Source of the DNA: Siphonodentalium dalli
Lineage: Eukaryota; Mollusca; Scaphopoda; Gadilida; Siphonodentaliidae
Reading direction: 5' to 3'
DNA length: 64,000 nucleotides
NCBI GenBank assembly: GCA_032622095.1
Contig: CP136067.1
Coordinates: 133,927,990 to 133,991,989, forward strand
Part shown: in pieces, positions 34,426-45,157 of the stretch
Layout: the number at the start of each line of letters is the position of its first letter
Position numbering within the stretch: the stretch's first letter is position 1
Position numbers and translations under genes: made by a program
The notes under the pieces: model-generated
The model's input: the letters and a program-made list of their open reading frames with translations, nothing else
Told to the model about the DNA's origin: nothing
Database searches by the model: none

Positions 34426-34959
34426 GGGGAAATAAAAGTCCTCTTGCGACGAGTTTTCGAAGCAAACGACAGTTCGTTGTGCTAATAACTTTTCACTACC
34501 GGCAGTGGGGTATATTTTGAAACGAAATTGCAAACACAGGGTCGACAAACATGTCCGCTACCTAACCATCCAATCCACCCTCTGTGCATTTTTTCTAGGC
34601 CAACTTCTATGGATCCACCCATATAAATAATAAAATAAATCAGTTCAAATTTCACAACAATCATATCAGTCTGGTTCTTTCCAACAAACGTATTTTAGCA
34701 TATTCCAATATATTATTACCACCTCAAAACAACCACCACCCGCCAAAGAGACGCACCCCAACATATATTATATATATAGATATTCATATAAGCATATCCC
34801 GATTGAGTTGTCTCATTCATATATATGTTCTGCACACCAATTAGCGTGTGTAATTTTTCTATTATTTTTGCACATCTATTCATTTCTTCCTCTATCTGCA
34901 CAAATTGCACAATTGCGGCTATGTGTCTGTGGCCTCGCGGCGGGATAAAACTCATACAG

Positions 34960-35051
34960 AAGTCCCTATTGAAACCTCTTATAATTAAACCGTTGAACAC
35001 AATCCCCCATGGGAGTTGATTTAAATACGTGGAGAATTTCAATAGGGACTT
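34960..35051. promoter_or_regulatory. Perfect 15-bp inverted repeat around the retrotransposon start codon
   Basis: AAGTCCCTATTGAAA (34,960-34,974) and TTTCAATAGGGACTT (35,037-35,051) are exact reverse complements, with the ATG at 35,009 in the loop. In RNA this could form a stem of 15 bp with a 62-base loop. Its effect on translation is unknown. Confidence 0.6.
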
Positions 35052-38000
35052 TCCAGTTTTCTTCACTTAACGGTCTCCCGAAAAGAACGCAGTCGCCTCC
35101 AAAATTCCGAGCAATCAAGCTCCCGTTTGGAATTAGCGCCATCAGACTTATTTTACTTTTGACATTACTTCTCGTACGCAGTGGTTCCTTAGAATTGAAT
35201 CCTGGCCCTGGTAATAATGGTAATAATATTGATCGATCCCACGTCGAACATCAAACACTCTCGATCTTTCACTTAAATATTAGAAGTATCAGGCATAAAC
35301 TACTGCGACTGGTCGACGAAATCGAAGATTACGACATCTTGTGTTTCACCGAAACCCATATTGATGCAGCATTTCCTAGCCATAATATACAACTTCGAGG
35401 ATTCTCTGATCCTGAGAGATATGACGGTTCGAGCCATGGAGGAGGTATCGCAGTTTATTTTGCTGACCATCTAGTCTTTGAACGTATACCCTCCCTTGAA
35501 TTCGATGATTCAATATTGTGGTTCAAGCTGACATCCAGGGCCTCCCGCTATCTATTGTGTGTCTCATACCGTTCTGATCAATTTTGTAATGATAAGTACT
35601 GGGAGTTGATGGATCAGTCCATATCAAATGCATTTGACTTTAACATCCCCATGATACTAACTGGCGACTTCAATTCGAACGCACTAGACCCCTCATCAAA
35701 AATCAGAGAAACCATATCATTTTATAGTCTGCGAAACGTCATTGAATCACCAACCAGAGTGACATCGACAACTTCCACTCTACTAGATCCCATCATCGTG
35801 AACGACAATGTTACATGTCAATCCGAAGTGATTGACTTTGGAAGATCCATATCAGACCACTGCGCGGTCATTGGGTACTTAAAATATGACTCGGACTCTA
35901 ATGTCCCCTTCCCCCGATTAGTTAGGAATTATGACAGAGGCAAATTCGATGAAGCTATAAAGCTCATTAATGATCCAGAGTGGTTGCACGCTATCGAAAC
36001 AGCACCTGACATAGACTTGGCGACTGATATTTTTACCACCAAATTTCTCGAAATTATGGACCAAACTGTTCCACAATCAAAAGTTTTAATAAGACCTAAA
36101 GACAAACATTGGTTCACTTCAGAATTGAGAACGATGATTCGGAAAAGAGATAGACTGCGTAAAATTGCTTTGAAATCAAAAAAAGAAACTGACTTGTCCA
36201 AATTCAAAAAAGCTCGAAATACTGTCAATAATATGAAAAAATATGCCAGAGCCCGTTATGAACAAACACTACAAAAAAATGTCCGTGAACACCCTTCCTC
36301 AAAATATTTCTGGCACTGTATAAAGGATATTATGCAAACTAAGCATAAGGGCGCTATCCCCCCTCTAACTAATGACAAAGGAAACTTAGTATTTGATGAT
36401 CACACCAAAGCGACAATGCTCAACGGTGCGTTCATCTCAAATTCAGAACTCGACGATTGGTCGTGCAGTTTACCGACATTCACCCAGAAATGTAGTAACA
36501 CAGTAACAGACATTGAAATCACTATCGATGATATTATTTCTGCTATTGGGACCCTGAAACCTAATAAAGCATCTGGCCACGATGGAATTACTGTTAAAAT
36601 GATCCAATACACAACCCCAGCTATCGCCACCCCCCTTAAAGCGTTATTTGAAAAATCGCTTGAACTTTGTGCATTCCCAACACAATGGAAGCTAGCAAAT
36701 GTTATTCCTATATACAAGAAAAATGACAAATCAAGCTGTAAAAACTACCGCCCAATATCCTTACTCCCGTGCCTTAGCAAGATCTTAGAGAAAATTGTAC
36801 TAAAATACTTAATGGTCCACTTTTCAAATAATAATATACTATATCAATACCAATCTGGGTTTGTTCCTGGACATAGCACAACTTTCCAGTTACTCGAGAT
36901 ATACCACACCCTGTGCCAGGCCCTCGATGAGAAGTCATATACGTCGGCAATTTTTTGCGATATTTCCAAAGCATTTGAGAGAGTCTGGCACAGGGGGTTG
37001 TTATTCAAACTGGAACAATTCGGAGTAGCCGGAAATGTCCACAGTTGGTTGAATAGCTATCTCTGTAACAGATCACAACGCGTCCTAGTTGGTAAATCTT
37101 TCTCGGATTATCGTAGTATCCCAGCAGGAGTCCCCCAGGGCTCAATACTTGGACCTTTTTTATTTTTGACGTATATAAACGACCTAGCAACGACAATACA
37201 TTCCCTAACTCGCATGTACGCAGATGATACTTGCTTTTTCAGTGTCCAATCTTCACTTGATGACTGTACACGCGAACTTTTTGAAGATCTGGATAGAGTT
37301 TCTTGTTGGTCAAAACAATGGTTGGTTACTTTCAATGCAGACAAAACAAAATCAATGGTGTTCTCACTTACTCCCTCGACAGATTCTTTGGATCTCGAAC
37401 TTGGTGATAACGAAATAGAGCAAGTTGACTGTCATAACCATCTTGGAGTATCTATACAATCGAACCTTCATTGGGACACCCATATAAATGAAATTTGTAG
37501 CCGAGTGTCAACCAGACTGTCACAACTGAGGAGAATAAAATTTCTTGTAAATAGACAAACCCTCGAGATAATGTTCAAAACTTACGTACTTCCTATAATG
37601 GAGTACGGAGATGTTGTTTGGGATAATGCACCCGATTGCCTCCTCCGGAAACTCGACCGCCTATACACAGACGCTGGTAGAATAGTAAGTGGTCTCACGC
37701 GTTCGGTGTCAGATGAAAAAGTCTTATTTGAACTTGGATGGCCCCCATTAAGCGAAAGACGAAACCTCCATAAAATGCACACCTGGAACAAAATAATTAC
37801 TCATCATGTCCCTTCCTACCTCACCAATCTATTACCAGATACCGTCGCTGAAGCATCTCGATACCCCATCAGAAACCCCCTGCGATACATAAACTACTTT
37901 ACGAACACGACTAATTTCAAATCGAGTTTCGTCCCATCCATGATAGCTGAATGGAATCTATCATGTAAAACTACTACCGATAACAAAAAAGTGGTTGACC

Positions 38001-38422
38001 CCTCTTCAGAACCAAGTAAAGACGAAATCATAAGTAACATGTATAGAACATTCTGTAATAAAGAACTGACTTTGAAACCCCCACCATATTTCAATACAGG
38101 TCAAAGGAGATTAAATATTTTGCACTGTAGACTTAGAAATAACTGTAGCGACCTAAACTTTGATAAATATGAAAACTACATCTCAGCCCATTCAAATTGT
38201 ACTTGTGGTAATTCATGTGAAGACGCAAACCATTTTTTCTTCAGTTGTCCTCTGTACGCAGTAGCGCGAAATCGGATGTGGGCTCGTATGGATGAACTTA
38301 ACGTGACTATTGTCTCCGAAAAAGATCTCCTGTTTGGTGTACAACACTACAGCGGAAATCTAAATGCGCGCCTGTTTGAGACAGTACAATCATTTATCTC
38401 ATCTACAGACCGTTTCTCTTAA
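35009..38422 (+). CDS. Non-LTR retrotransposon endonuclease/reverse transcriptase (ORF2-type), 1137 residues
   Basis: The single intact ORF starts at ATG 35,009. Residues 41-56 form a hydrophobic stretch (LILLLTLLLV), followed at 59-67 by GSLELNPGP, close to the 2A ribosome-skipping consensus ending NPGP. Residues about 84-290 are an APE endonuclease: HLNIRS (N90), FTETH (E115), VSYR, TGDFNSN (D220, N222) and SDH (282-284) are all present. Residues about 545-800 are the reverse transcriptase: VIPIYKK, YRPISLL, FCDISKAFERVW (D651), GVPQGSILGP and YADD (739-740 aspartates). A thumb follows, with HLGV and YGDVVWDN. Near the C-terminus CTCGNSCEDANHFFFSCPLY looks like a zinc-binding CCHC-type module. 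It nicks DNA and copies its own RNA at the target. Best guess is the CR1/L2/Daphne-like group. All catalytic residues I can see are intact. Confidence 0.95.
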   Translation: MGVDLNTWRISIGTFQFSSLNGLPKRTQSPPKFRAIKLPFGISAIRLILLLTLLLVRSGSLELNPGPGNNGNNIDRSHVEHQTLSIFHLNIRSIRHKLLRLVDEIEDYDILCFTETHIDAAFPSHNIQLRGFSDPERYDGSSHGGGIAVYFADHLVFERIPSLEFDDSILWFKLTSRASRYLLCVSYRSDQFCNDKYWELMDQSISNAFDFNIPMILTGDFNSNALDPSSKIRETISFYSLRNVIESPTRVTSTTSTLLDPIIVNDNVTCQSEVIDFGRSISDHCAVIGYLKYDSDSNVPFPRLVRNYDRGKFDEAIKLINDPEWLHAIETAPDIDLATDIFTTKFLEIMDQTVPQSKVLIRPKDKHWFTSELRTMIRKRDRLRKIALKSKKETDLSKFKKARNTVNNMKKYARARYEQTLQKNVREHPSSKYFWHCIKDIMQTKHKGAIPPLTNDKGNLVFDDHTKATMLNGAFISNSELDDWSCSLPTFTQKCSNTVTDIEITIDDIISAIGTLKPNKASGHDGITVKMIQYTTPAIATPLKALFEKSLELCAFPTQWKLANVIPIYKKNDKSSCKNYRPISLLPCLSKILEKIVLKYLMVHFSNNNILYQYQSGFVPGHSTTFQLLEIYHTLCQALDEKSYTSAIFCDISKAFERVWHRGLLFKLEQFGVAGNVHSWLNSYLCNRSQRVLVGKSFSDYRSIPAGVPQGSILGPFLFLTYINDLATTIHSLTRMYADDTCFFSVQSSLDDCTRELFEDLDRVSCWSKQWLVTFNADKTKSMVFSLTPSTDSLDLELGDNEIEQVDCHNHLGVSIQSNLHWDTHINEICSRVSTRLSQLRRIKFLVNRQTLEIMFKTYVLPIMEYGDVVWDNAPDCLLRKLDRLYTDAGRIVSGLTRSVSDEKVLFELGWPPLSERRNLHKMHTWNKIITHHVPSYLTNLLPDTVAEASRYPIRNPLRYINYFTNTTNFKSSFVPSMIAEWNLSCKTTTDNKKVVDPSSEPSKDEIISNMYRTFCNKELTLKPPPYFNTGQRRLNILHCRLRNNCSDLNFDKYENYISAHSNCTCGNSCEDANHFFFSCPLYAVARNRMWARMDELNVTIVSEKDLLFGVQHYSGNLNARLFETVQSFISSTDRFS

Positions 38423-38729
38423 TCTCTTAATCTAATAATTATCAGAATTTTCTCGTTATAGTTTCCCTTACCCCAATTCTGCGAGACCACAGCCACTCCA
38501 ACAGCCACACTTAAACATTAACTTCTACAATACACCTGAATTAAAACCATCTCCGATATTTGAATTTATTAGCAATTGAATGCCAGGGGAGAGGAGCTCC
38601 GATAAGTTCGGCAACTTGTGCTCCGATCCTCTGTGCCCACACTCATACCATTATTGTTATATTTAATCTGTGTAATATATATTGTATATAGTGGGTCACA
38701 ATAAATATGTTCAAATCACCTCAAAACAA

Positions 38730-39122
38730 TAAAATGAGTAGTGACATGATTACAAGCAAGATCATGCGTGGCAAAACAAAACCAGTGGCCGTGTATTAAC
38801 ACTGGTAGCCGACTTGTTGCGTCCAATCGTATTGCTAACCCTGAAATGCTTCTGAGAGCATTATATATAGGATATTGGTTGAAAACGCCGGTCGAAATCC
38901 TTCAATTCGATAAAAATAATGTACAGTTTAAAGATATTATCCTACTTAAAACATGGCCGAGTCCATATCGCCACATCTGATCAGAATGGAATAAACCGTG
39001 TTTGGGCCAGGACACCTGATTTGTACCATGTTGTCGGCCATATCCACCTGCTCGTTGGCTGCTACGTGAATGGCCTGACATCTTAACCCATTGTCAACTT
39101 AATGGACAGACAGTACCATATC
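38730..39122. other. Non-coding, nothing recognised
   Basis: A 70-residue frame at 38,768 has no domain. Confidence 0.35.
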
Positions 39123-39226
39123 CATGTTTGAGGCTATACAAGTAAACATACCCCATGTTTGAGGCTATACAAGTAAACATACCCCATGCTTGATGCTATA
39201 CAAGTAAACATATCCCATGTTTGATA
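39123..39226. repeat. Minisatellite, three and a third units of 31 bp
   Basis: Units begin at 39,123, 39,154, 39,185 and (partial) 39,216, each CATGTTTGAGGCTATACAAG-like. The third has two changes. Confidence 0.9.
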
Positions 39227-39764
39227 GAACACGACGTACCAACAATGAGCTCTTCTGCGATAGATTTAACCAATTGCCTTGGCGTTTTTCACTTACATTA
39301 CGGCTATTGTAGTAAAATATTTATTCGGTTATTTCGGATTTATAAATTGAATGACTGATTCGATGCGCGCGGTATGACTAATGAGAGTTGGCGATATTAA
39401 GTTTGAGATCGTTACTGAATATCGAAGGACGACATTTGCATATAAATTACTATATTGGTTTATGTTTTGTCGTGAGGGGTGTGTTACAACATGACTCCCG
39501 GGAACGGAATTAGATTAGAAAAATGTTTAACAGTTGAACATTCAACGTCTACGTGCAACAACATCCCAACACAGACTCTTCTCGCGGAAATAAGCTCGAA
39601 TAAGCTCATAGTGAACTTGTTTTATGGTACCGAAATAAGCTAATATTGGAATTAATTAAATATACAATATGAACCTACTTGAACGATGATATATTGATCA
39701 ATCAGAGCGATACAATACTTGCTAATCTCCTCTAGATAGCTACATGTATATATTACATATTATA
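39227..39764. other. Non-coding; contains AATAAGCT-type words
   Basis: 39,590-39,680 has GAATAAGCTCATA and GAAATAAGCTAATATTGG words, like the insertion at 49.83-50.19 kb. It is probably a remnant of that family. Confidence 0.4.
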
Positions 39765-39890
39765 TGAATTCGCTTCACGCAAGTTCACCGTGTGTCACCG
39801 TGGATCCTGGTGATTCACAGTGGGTTTATTCGTGTCGTCGCGCGGAGTTGGGTGCTTTGATTATGGCACGCGTTTTACGTACTGCATTGA
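39765..39890. mobile_element. MITE family P, degraded end
   Basis: GATTCACAGTGGGTTTATTC, GCACGCGTTTTACGTACTGC and GTCACCGTGGATCC match the right end of the 45.8-kb copy. Confidence 0.5.
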
Positions 39891-40159
39891 CATGTCCGTG
39901 AGTCAGGAATGGGAATCAGAAGAGGGAACACGAACGTAGATAAAACATGGTTTCGCCGATTTTCCTACAAATATACACACATGTATGCGTTGTCATCAAC
40001 GATGTACTCTAACACGACATGTGAGTGGTAGTTTGACGGCACGACTGAAATGTTCATGAATATATTCACAATCTTACACTTGTGCATCCTGGATTACTGG
40101 ATAATTTAACTTTGCACCAAATGTACATCTTACATTGAATCAACTGTTGTGACAGAAGA

Positions 40160-40400
40160 TAAAGTAAAGATGGGTCGGGAATAACGAATGAAAGCGAGAA
40201 GTTCGAAGGTATCGGAGGGCACAACTTTACTCTAGCAATGTATGTTTACAACTCCCAGTCAATTACATGGTCATACACAGTTTACTCACTCAATTGCCCC
40301 ACGCATTGCCCAACGTCACAGTCGTTAACGTGACTAGCAATTCAGTCATGTATGCACAGGGACGGACTCAATACCCGACATTCTCCGGGCGACTGGACGG
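40160..40400 (+). repeat. Direct repeat D7, copy 1
   Basis: Parallel to 41,880-42,085: CGAATGAAAGCGA.AAG.TCGAAGGTATCGGA, CACAACT.TACTCT, AGTCAATTAC, ACATGGTCATACA and CACAGGGACGGACTCAAT are shared. The two copies flank a 1.5-kb interval. Confidence 0.75.
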
Positions 40401-40569
40401 ACGCCCATTAATACAACCAGTACCCTACTTTGTCCGGAATAAGACGACACGAGAAACCCAATACAACACGACAGACGTTGGCCAATATAATCTGGTCTCG
40501 TTCATCCGAATAGAATCACATGTGCATGTACAACTTGATCATCAAACGAACAATGTCCAATGGAGTTAG
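40267..40569 (+). CDS. Hypothetical ORF, 100 residues
   Basis: From an ATG in repeat D7 to TAG. It has several Asn-X-Ser/Thr sites and an RTQYPTFSGRLDGRP segment, but no recognised domain. The other repeat copy does not keep the frame open. Low confidence; it may be chance or a decayed exon. Confidence 0.2.
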   Translation: MVIHSLLTQLPHALPNVTVVNVTSNSVMYAQGRTQYPTFSGRLDGRPLIQPVPYFVRNKTTRETQYNTTDVGQYNLVSFIRIESHVHVQLDHQTNNVQWS

Positions 40570-40665
40570 ACTGATAAATGTAGGTAAGAAAGACGAGCTG
40601 GCAAACACAAACGTAAGGTCATGTGTGACGAGATTCGAGATCCATTGATGGGATGTCAGAAATCC

Positions 40666-41795
40666 TCACAATGTGCGCATAGCATGTTGTAATTGAGAGT
40701 TAGTCTGTTTAAACACATCTGGCATCGGTGATTGCTCACATAGTACACAAGAACCTGTCGTAGACCGGCGATCACAGGCCGCAGAGTTAACAGACATTGA
40801 ATCGACACTTAAAGACACGGTTGGCCTTGGCGGTGGGTATCCTGTGAAAATATCTCCACCCGTCAAAAACCGCCACAAACAGAAAGAACATCACAATGTA
40901 GATAGACTTTGTCCGTATACAAATAAGAAATATCGCATAAACAGTATGTTGTGGTCATATGTTTGACAATTGTTATGTAGACAAAAGCATAAAAAAGTTA
41001 CTTTTCTGGTGTTTGTTTATATTATGATGGTAAACATAAAGAGCGTTCTTTGTTGGTGAATACCTGATATGGAACTAATAAAGAGCGTTTATGCCATTTG
41101 TGTGTGATTATCCAGTAGCATTGTGCTGTCTTCTGTGACACAATCAGGCTCTTGCTTAGGTAAAATATAGTAGGTCTTTATGATAACATGCTGTTTACGC
41201 GATGGTCATGGTATATATGAACGGAACTGTATACGTTTTAATGTTTTTCTCTTTACAGTGTTTGGAACAAATATGAATATTTCGACAATTAAGGCCGCAC
41301 GTGCCTTTAAGTCCAGACTAATAAATGTAGCGGAAAGTCTTTCGATATGAGCAGCATAATCCGGACGTGCAGAAGGAGCATGTACGTCGGAGATGGCATC
41401 GGTCGGAATGAGCTCATCAAGTGACGTCGGAGAGACATAAGATATCGGAACAACAGTAGAACTCTCATCCGTGATTACGAGGTTGTTAGCCGACAGAGAC
41501 TCGTGTAGTCTTGGAGCAGCAGGCGAATCATTACAGGTATCTGTTATCAACTGAACCTTTGGTCAACTGGAACCACCATCAGGCGTCGGAAAATACTTGA
41601 CCAATTGGATAATAGAGCTGGAAGACCGTCCAGGTGTTGTCGGATCATGCACCTATCTCTCAGAGGATACATAGTGTTTTCAATCGGGTCATCTTCCTCT
41701 ATGTGACTGATTAATTCCCACGTCGTTTTACCCAGAGTTGTTACATTTTCTCCAATCTCGGCATGCAAGCTTCGACGGGTATCATATGTATCCAT
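40666..41795 (-). pseudogene. Possible decayed host or element gene, minus strand
   Basis: Two minus-strand frames abut at 41,547-41,550. The first (ATG at 41,795) has a helical, acidic segment, TTWELISHIEEDDP. The second continues with a Ser/Pro/Asp-rich stretch, HIERLSATFISLDLKARAAL. A single-base indel between them would explain the break. A third frame at 40,666-40,841 sits after a good acceptor (TTTTCACAG) and encodes a Cys-containing segment, SCVLCEQSPMPDVF, but its phase does not match the visible donor (ACT|GTAAAG) of the second. I recognise no domain. It could be a decayed gene or chance frames. Confidence 0.3.
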
Positions 41796-41879
41796 ATGGA
41801 ATAAGTAAATGAGTCCGTTTTGCTTAGCAGTTAGCCAGAGTTATGTCGAATAGCCATGTCCAGTGTTCATGTCGGTAGT

Positions 41880-42090
41880 GGTCATATTCAGACCAAATGT
41901 CAGGAATATCGAATGAAAGCGAAAAGATCGAAGGTATCGGAAGACACAACTATACTCTTGCGAAGCATATTTGCAACTACAAGTCAATTACACACAATAT
42001 ATGATTACATGGTCATACAGTTATCTCAGTCAATTGACTAGCAGGTCAGACATGTAGGCACAGGGACGGACTCAATCCCTGACACAGTGG
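41880..42090 (+). repeat. Direct repeat D7, copy 2
   Basis: Partner of 40,160-40,400, with an extra ACACAATATATG segment. Confidence 0.75.
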
Positions 42091-42117
42091 TCTTTTGTGC
42101 AGTTCTTTCAGCACACT

Positions 42118-42370
42118 GTTAGAAAAATGCCCGTCGTTTTAACGGTGTCACACCGCGCAACATTGGTGCCAACCTTGGACGGTTACAAACACGGTCAGGC
42201 TGTAGCATGGTCCATGGTACAAACACGTTTGAGTAACTGGCAGATTGTAACCAATAACTGTCAGACTGCTGTATTTTTTACGGTTCAACACCGTTTAATT
42301 AATATCAAACTAATAACGATCAGACCAATGGTATTGCTCAAGGGTCAACAGCAATTGTTTGCTCTTAATT
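42118..42370. repeat. Strongly diverged tandem repeat, about four units of 61-70 bp
   Basis: Each unit has a small GTT/TGTTG-type dyad (ACGGTGTCACACCG, ATGGTCCATGGT, ACGGTTCAACACCGT, TGCTCAAGGGTCAACAGCA), followed by an AACTG/ATAACG.TCAGAC stretch. The dyads keep their symmetry while the bases change. Confidence 0.4.
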
Positions 42371-42433
42371 TGCTAATTTACCGTTGAATTAGCCAAGTTC
42401 CCGTGGTGACAATATGATTGCCTGGTAGGCTTA

Positions 42434-42768
42434 CGATTCATATGTTTTAGAATGGTCAAAATTAGTATTATTCGTAACTGAAAAATGCATCCTATGTATT
42501 CTATTACGATCATAGTTTTGACGAATCTTAAATCCTCAATGCATAAAGTGACAGCAAATACTTATGAAACGTTAAATTTGAAGAGGATAAAACTTGTTAT
42601 CTGCCTCGTGGAGATTAATCCGGGAAAAGGCTGTGCGCGTGTGATGTGCTCAACTGTCACTGACTACTGTATAAATGATGGCTGTAAATAAAAAACGATA
42701 ACAACTGAAAAGCCCACCCATCAGTTACGAGTAATACTAATTTCGACCATTCTAAATTATATGAATCG
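42434..42768. mobile_element. MITE with about 48-bp terminal inverted repeats
   Basis: CGATTCATATGTTTTAGAAT at the left and ATTCTAAATTATATGAATCG at the right pair, and pairing continues through GGTC.AAATTAGTATTA.TCGTAACTGA. About 335 bp. The internal 68-residue frame has no domain. Confidence 0.85.
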
Positions 42769-43994
42769 GGAACACCCGCTTACAACACAAAGGAATAGAG
42801 TTACAGGCATCGCAGTTAAAACCCACATTTATGTAAAAGTAAGACATCTTAATGACATACTTTTTGGTTACATGTAAGTCGTGAAATTGTCCAGTCACAG
42901 TTTTTGTTTTAACAGGTAGATGCGTACATCACTACAATATATTCGCAGCTAGTTGGGATTGAAACCTTCAAGACAATAGCAGACCCCGTAATAACTTCGC
43001 GATGACTTGGCGACAACGTTCTCCTATATATATATATAGTCACACATTTTTCGATATTTGATAGCATGATTCATCAAACTGTGTATAATATCACACTTTG
43101 TATCCATATCGGTGAGTCAGCCAAAGATAGTTTGATAAGAACAATCTAACAATGAACATGGGTGAATCGATCCATGTAGTTGTAATAGTTGTACTTGTTA
43201 GTTGGAATTGTATATATTCGTCATCACCGTCACTGCGCGGCGTTTATTGATTGTTTACTGTTGTTGATGTCGAAGTTCTTGCGTATATCCTCAATCAGAA
43301 CGCTATCAATTGGAAGTGGGCTGAACAGGTCAAGTTCAAAAACTGACAACACTGTCACATGATAATGGTTACGTTGATGTTGGTATTATTGTCACTAGTG
43401 GTTGACATCAAAGCTCTATTGAATTATTCTAGCACATGTATCATCTTGTGTCAGTAAATGTATCTATGTTTTGATAGTCACAGCAATGTCAATTTCAACA
43501 TCAACACTGAGTCGAGTGAAGTCAAATCCGATGTCATCGAAGTCGAACATTATGTCGCCTCGAAGACAACCCAGCTGTTACAATATTTAGTGGAAAATAT
43601 CAATGATCAAGTCGCAGATTTAGAACTTATCCGGTTCACATAGGATCCGAAGTTAGACAGCCTTAACATTAGTCCACTCTGTTCCCCAAAAACAATAGCT
43701 GTACAGCGACCACGGTGACATCGACAAATGTCAATGACAAAAGATTCGTGAGTGATAAAGATATCGGGCGCAAGACAAGACGGGTCCGGAATGCATTGCA
43801 CAGATTGAACATACCGGATCATTGCGCTGAATACAATCAATTGATAATAAATATTAAATATCAGCAGTCAGATTCAGTCATACTGTACGGAGTCACTGCC
43901 GTATATTATAATTTGGTCGTCGATAAATATACTGTTGAATTTTTACGGCATGATCTTCGAATCACGCACAATGTTAAATTATACTATTTTCATG
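42769..43994. other. Non-coding; two short frames without support
   Basis: 43,458-43,643 encodes 61 residues with an acidic stretch (ESSEVKSDVIEVEH). A frame from 43,715 lacks an ATG start. Neither shows a domain. TA repeats lie at 43,027-43,040 and 44,000-44,012. Confidence 0.3.
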
Positions 43995-44519
43995 GCGCAT
44001 ATATATATATATGTTATGTAATAATGCATCACATCTTGCTTCAATGCGTGTGTATTACCTCAGAGTTTATCAGATTAACTAATTTAATTTAACTGATACA
44101 TAGATCACACCTATGTGGAGTAAACTGTCGAAAGCGTGATTTTCCACCAGAAGGCTGTTTATTATAAGTTGTATTGGAAATAAGAATAATGAATTTTTAA
44201 AGTAAGATAATAGGGTGCGTACATGAACACAACATTTCACCTGCAACTCCGTGTATGGACAATTGTTCTTCTGGTATATCGGATAAGGTTACCATGACAA
44301 AGGAGAAGCGGCGAATTGACAACTTTAGGGTTATCTCTTGTCTACGGTAGTAAGCTGGGCATTCTCTAATAATGAGTTATGCAAACTAAATTTAGTCAGA
44401 TATGTCAGATGACGCTTTAGCCTACTAGATAATTCACGTTAACGTGTGATTTAGTGACGAATCAGCGCAGGGTTGCCATTTATTTTTTCAGCTACTAAGC
44501 GGATTAGTATGTCGGGCGA

Positions 44520-45157
44520 AGATTGACCACCTAATGCGCATAAGATTGTCCACTTATAAATGGACAATCGGTACCTAAAATGGTCGTTAATAAATGGACA
44601 ATCCGACCACGCGTGGCACGCGAGCTTGGGATTGTCCACTAAATCACGACATATATAGATAATCGTGCATGTTAGCTTCATATTAAATCTGAAGGGTAAT
44701 AACTCTATAAAGAATGTACCTTAACTAAATGACGGAGATTTGTGTGAGAAATTTGCAACACCACAACAGATCAACTTTTGTGAAATATAAGTCAAATTCT
44801 TCCCTTGGGTGGGTGGGTTTGGGGGACGTTTGGGGTACGCTCTTTAAAAAACACTTCTTAGAATATTTCCGTTATTTCGTCAACAACTCTTTTTCAAATA
44901 TCTCCGTTATTTCGTCAAAAACACTTCTTCTCATACAAATCACCGTTATTTAGCAAATTAATATTATTTATAGAGTTATTGCCCTTCATATTAAATATGA
45001 AGCTAACATGCAGGATTAGCAAAACATGTCTTCATTTAGTGGACAATCCCAAGCTCGCGTGCCACGCGTGGTTGGATTGTCCATTTATTTATGACCATTT
45101 TAGGTACCGATTGTCCATTTATAAGTGGACAATCCTTGAAGAATTGCCTGAGATTGA
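44520..45157. mobile_element. Foldback element, 0.62 kb, with 7-bp target duplication
   Basis: Arms 44,544-44,715 and 44,963-45,134 are near-perfect inverted repeats of about 170 bp. Each arm contains nested hairpins, such as GATTGTCCACTTATAAATGG with its continuation ACAATC, and CCACGCGTGGCACGCGAGC. AGATTGA borders the insertion at 44,520-44,526 and 45,151-45,157, and the paralogous site at 12,408-12,414 (AGATTAA) is empty. The spacer holds GGGTGGGTGGGTTTGGGGGA and CTCCGTTATTTCGTCAA repeats. No ORF. Confidence 0.9.

Larger units (their letters stand above)
34720..38729 (+). mobile_element. Full-length-looking APE-type non-LTR retrotransposon with 13-bp target duplication
   Basis: CACCTCAAAACAA occurs at 34,720-34,732 and again at 38,717-38,729, exactly bracketing the element as a target-site duplication. 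The body is about 3.98 kb: a 276-bp 5' region, one 1137-codon ORF, and a 294-bp 3' region with a GC-rich stem (GGAGAGGAGCTCCGAT..GCTCCGATCCTCTGTG near 38,588-38,637) and AATAAA near 38,701. It ends ATGTTCAAAT rather than in a long poly(A) tail. A perfect duplication plus an intact ORF implies a recent and possibly still active insertion. CR1/L2-like group affinity is inferred from the ORF. Confidence 0.9.
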
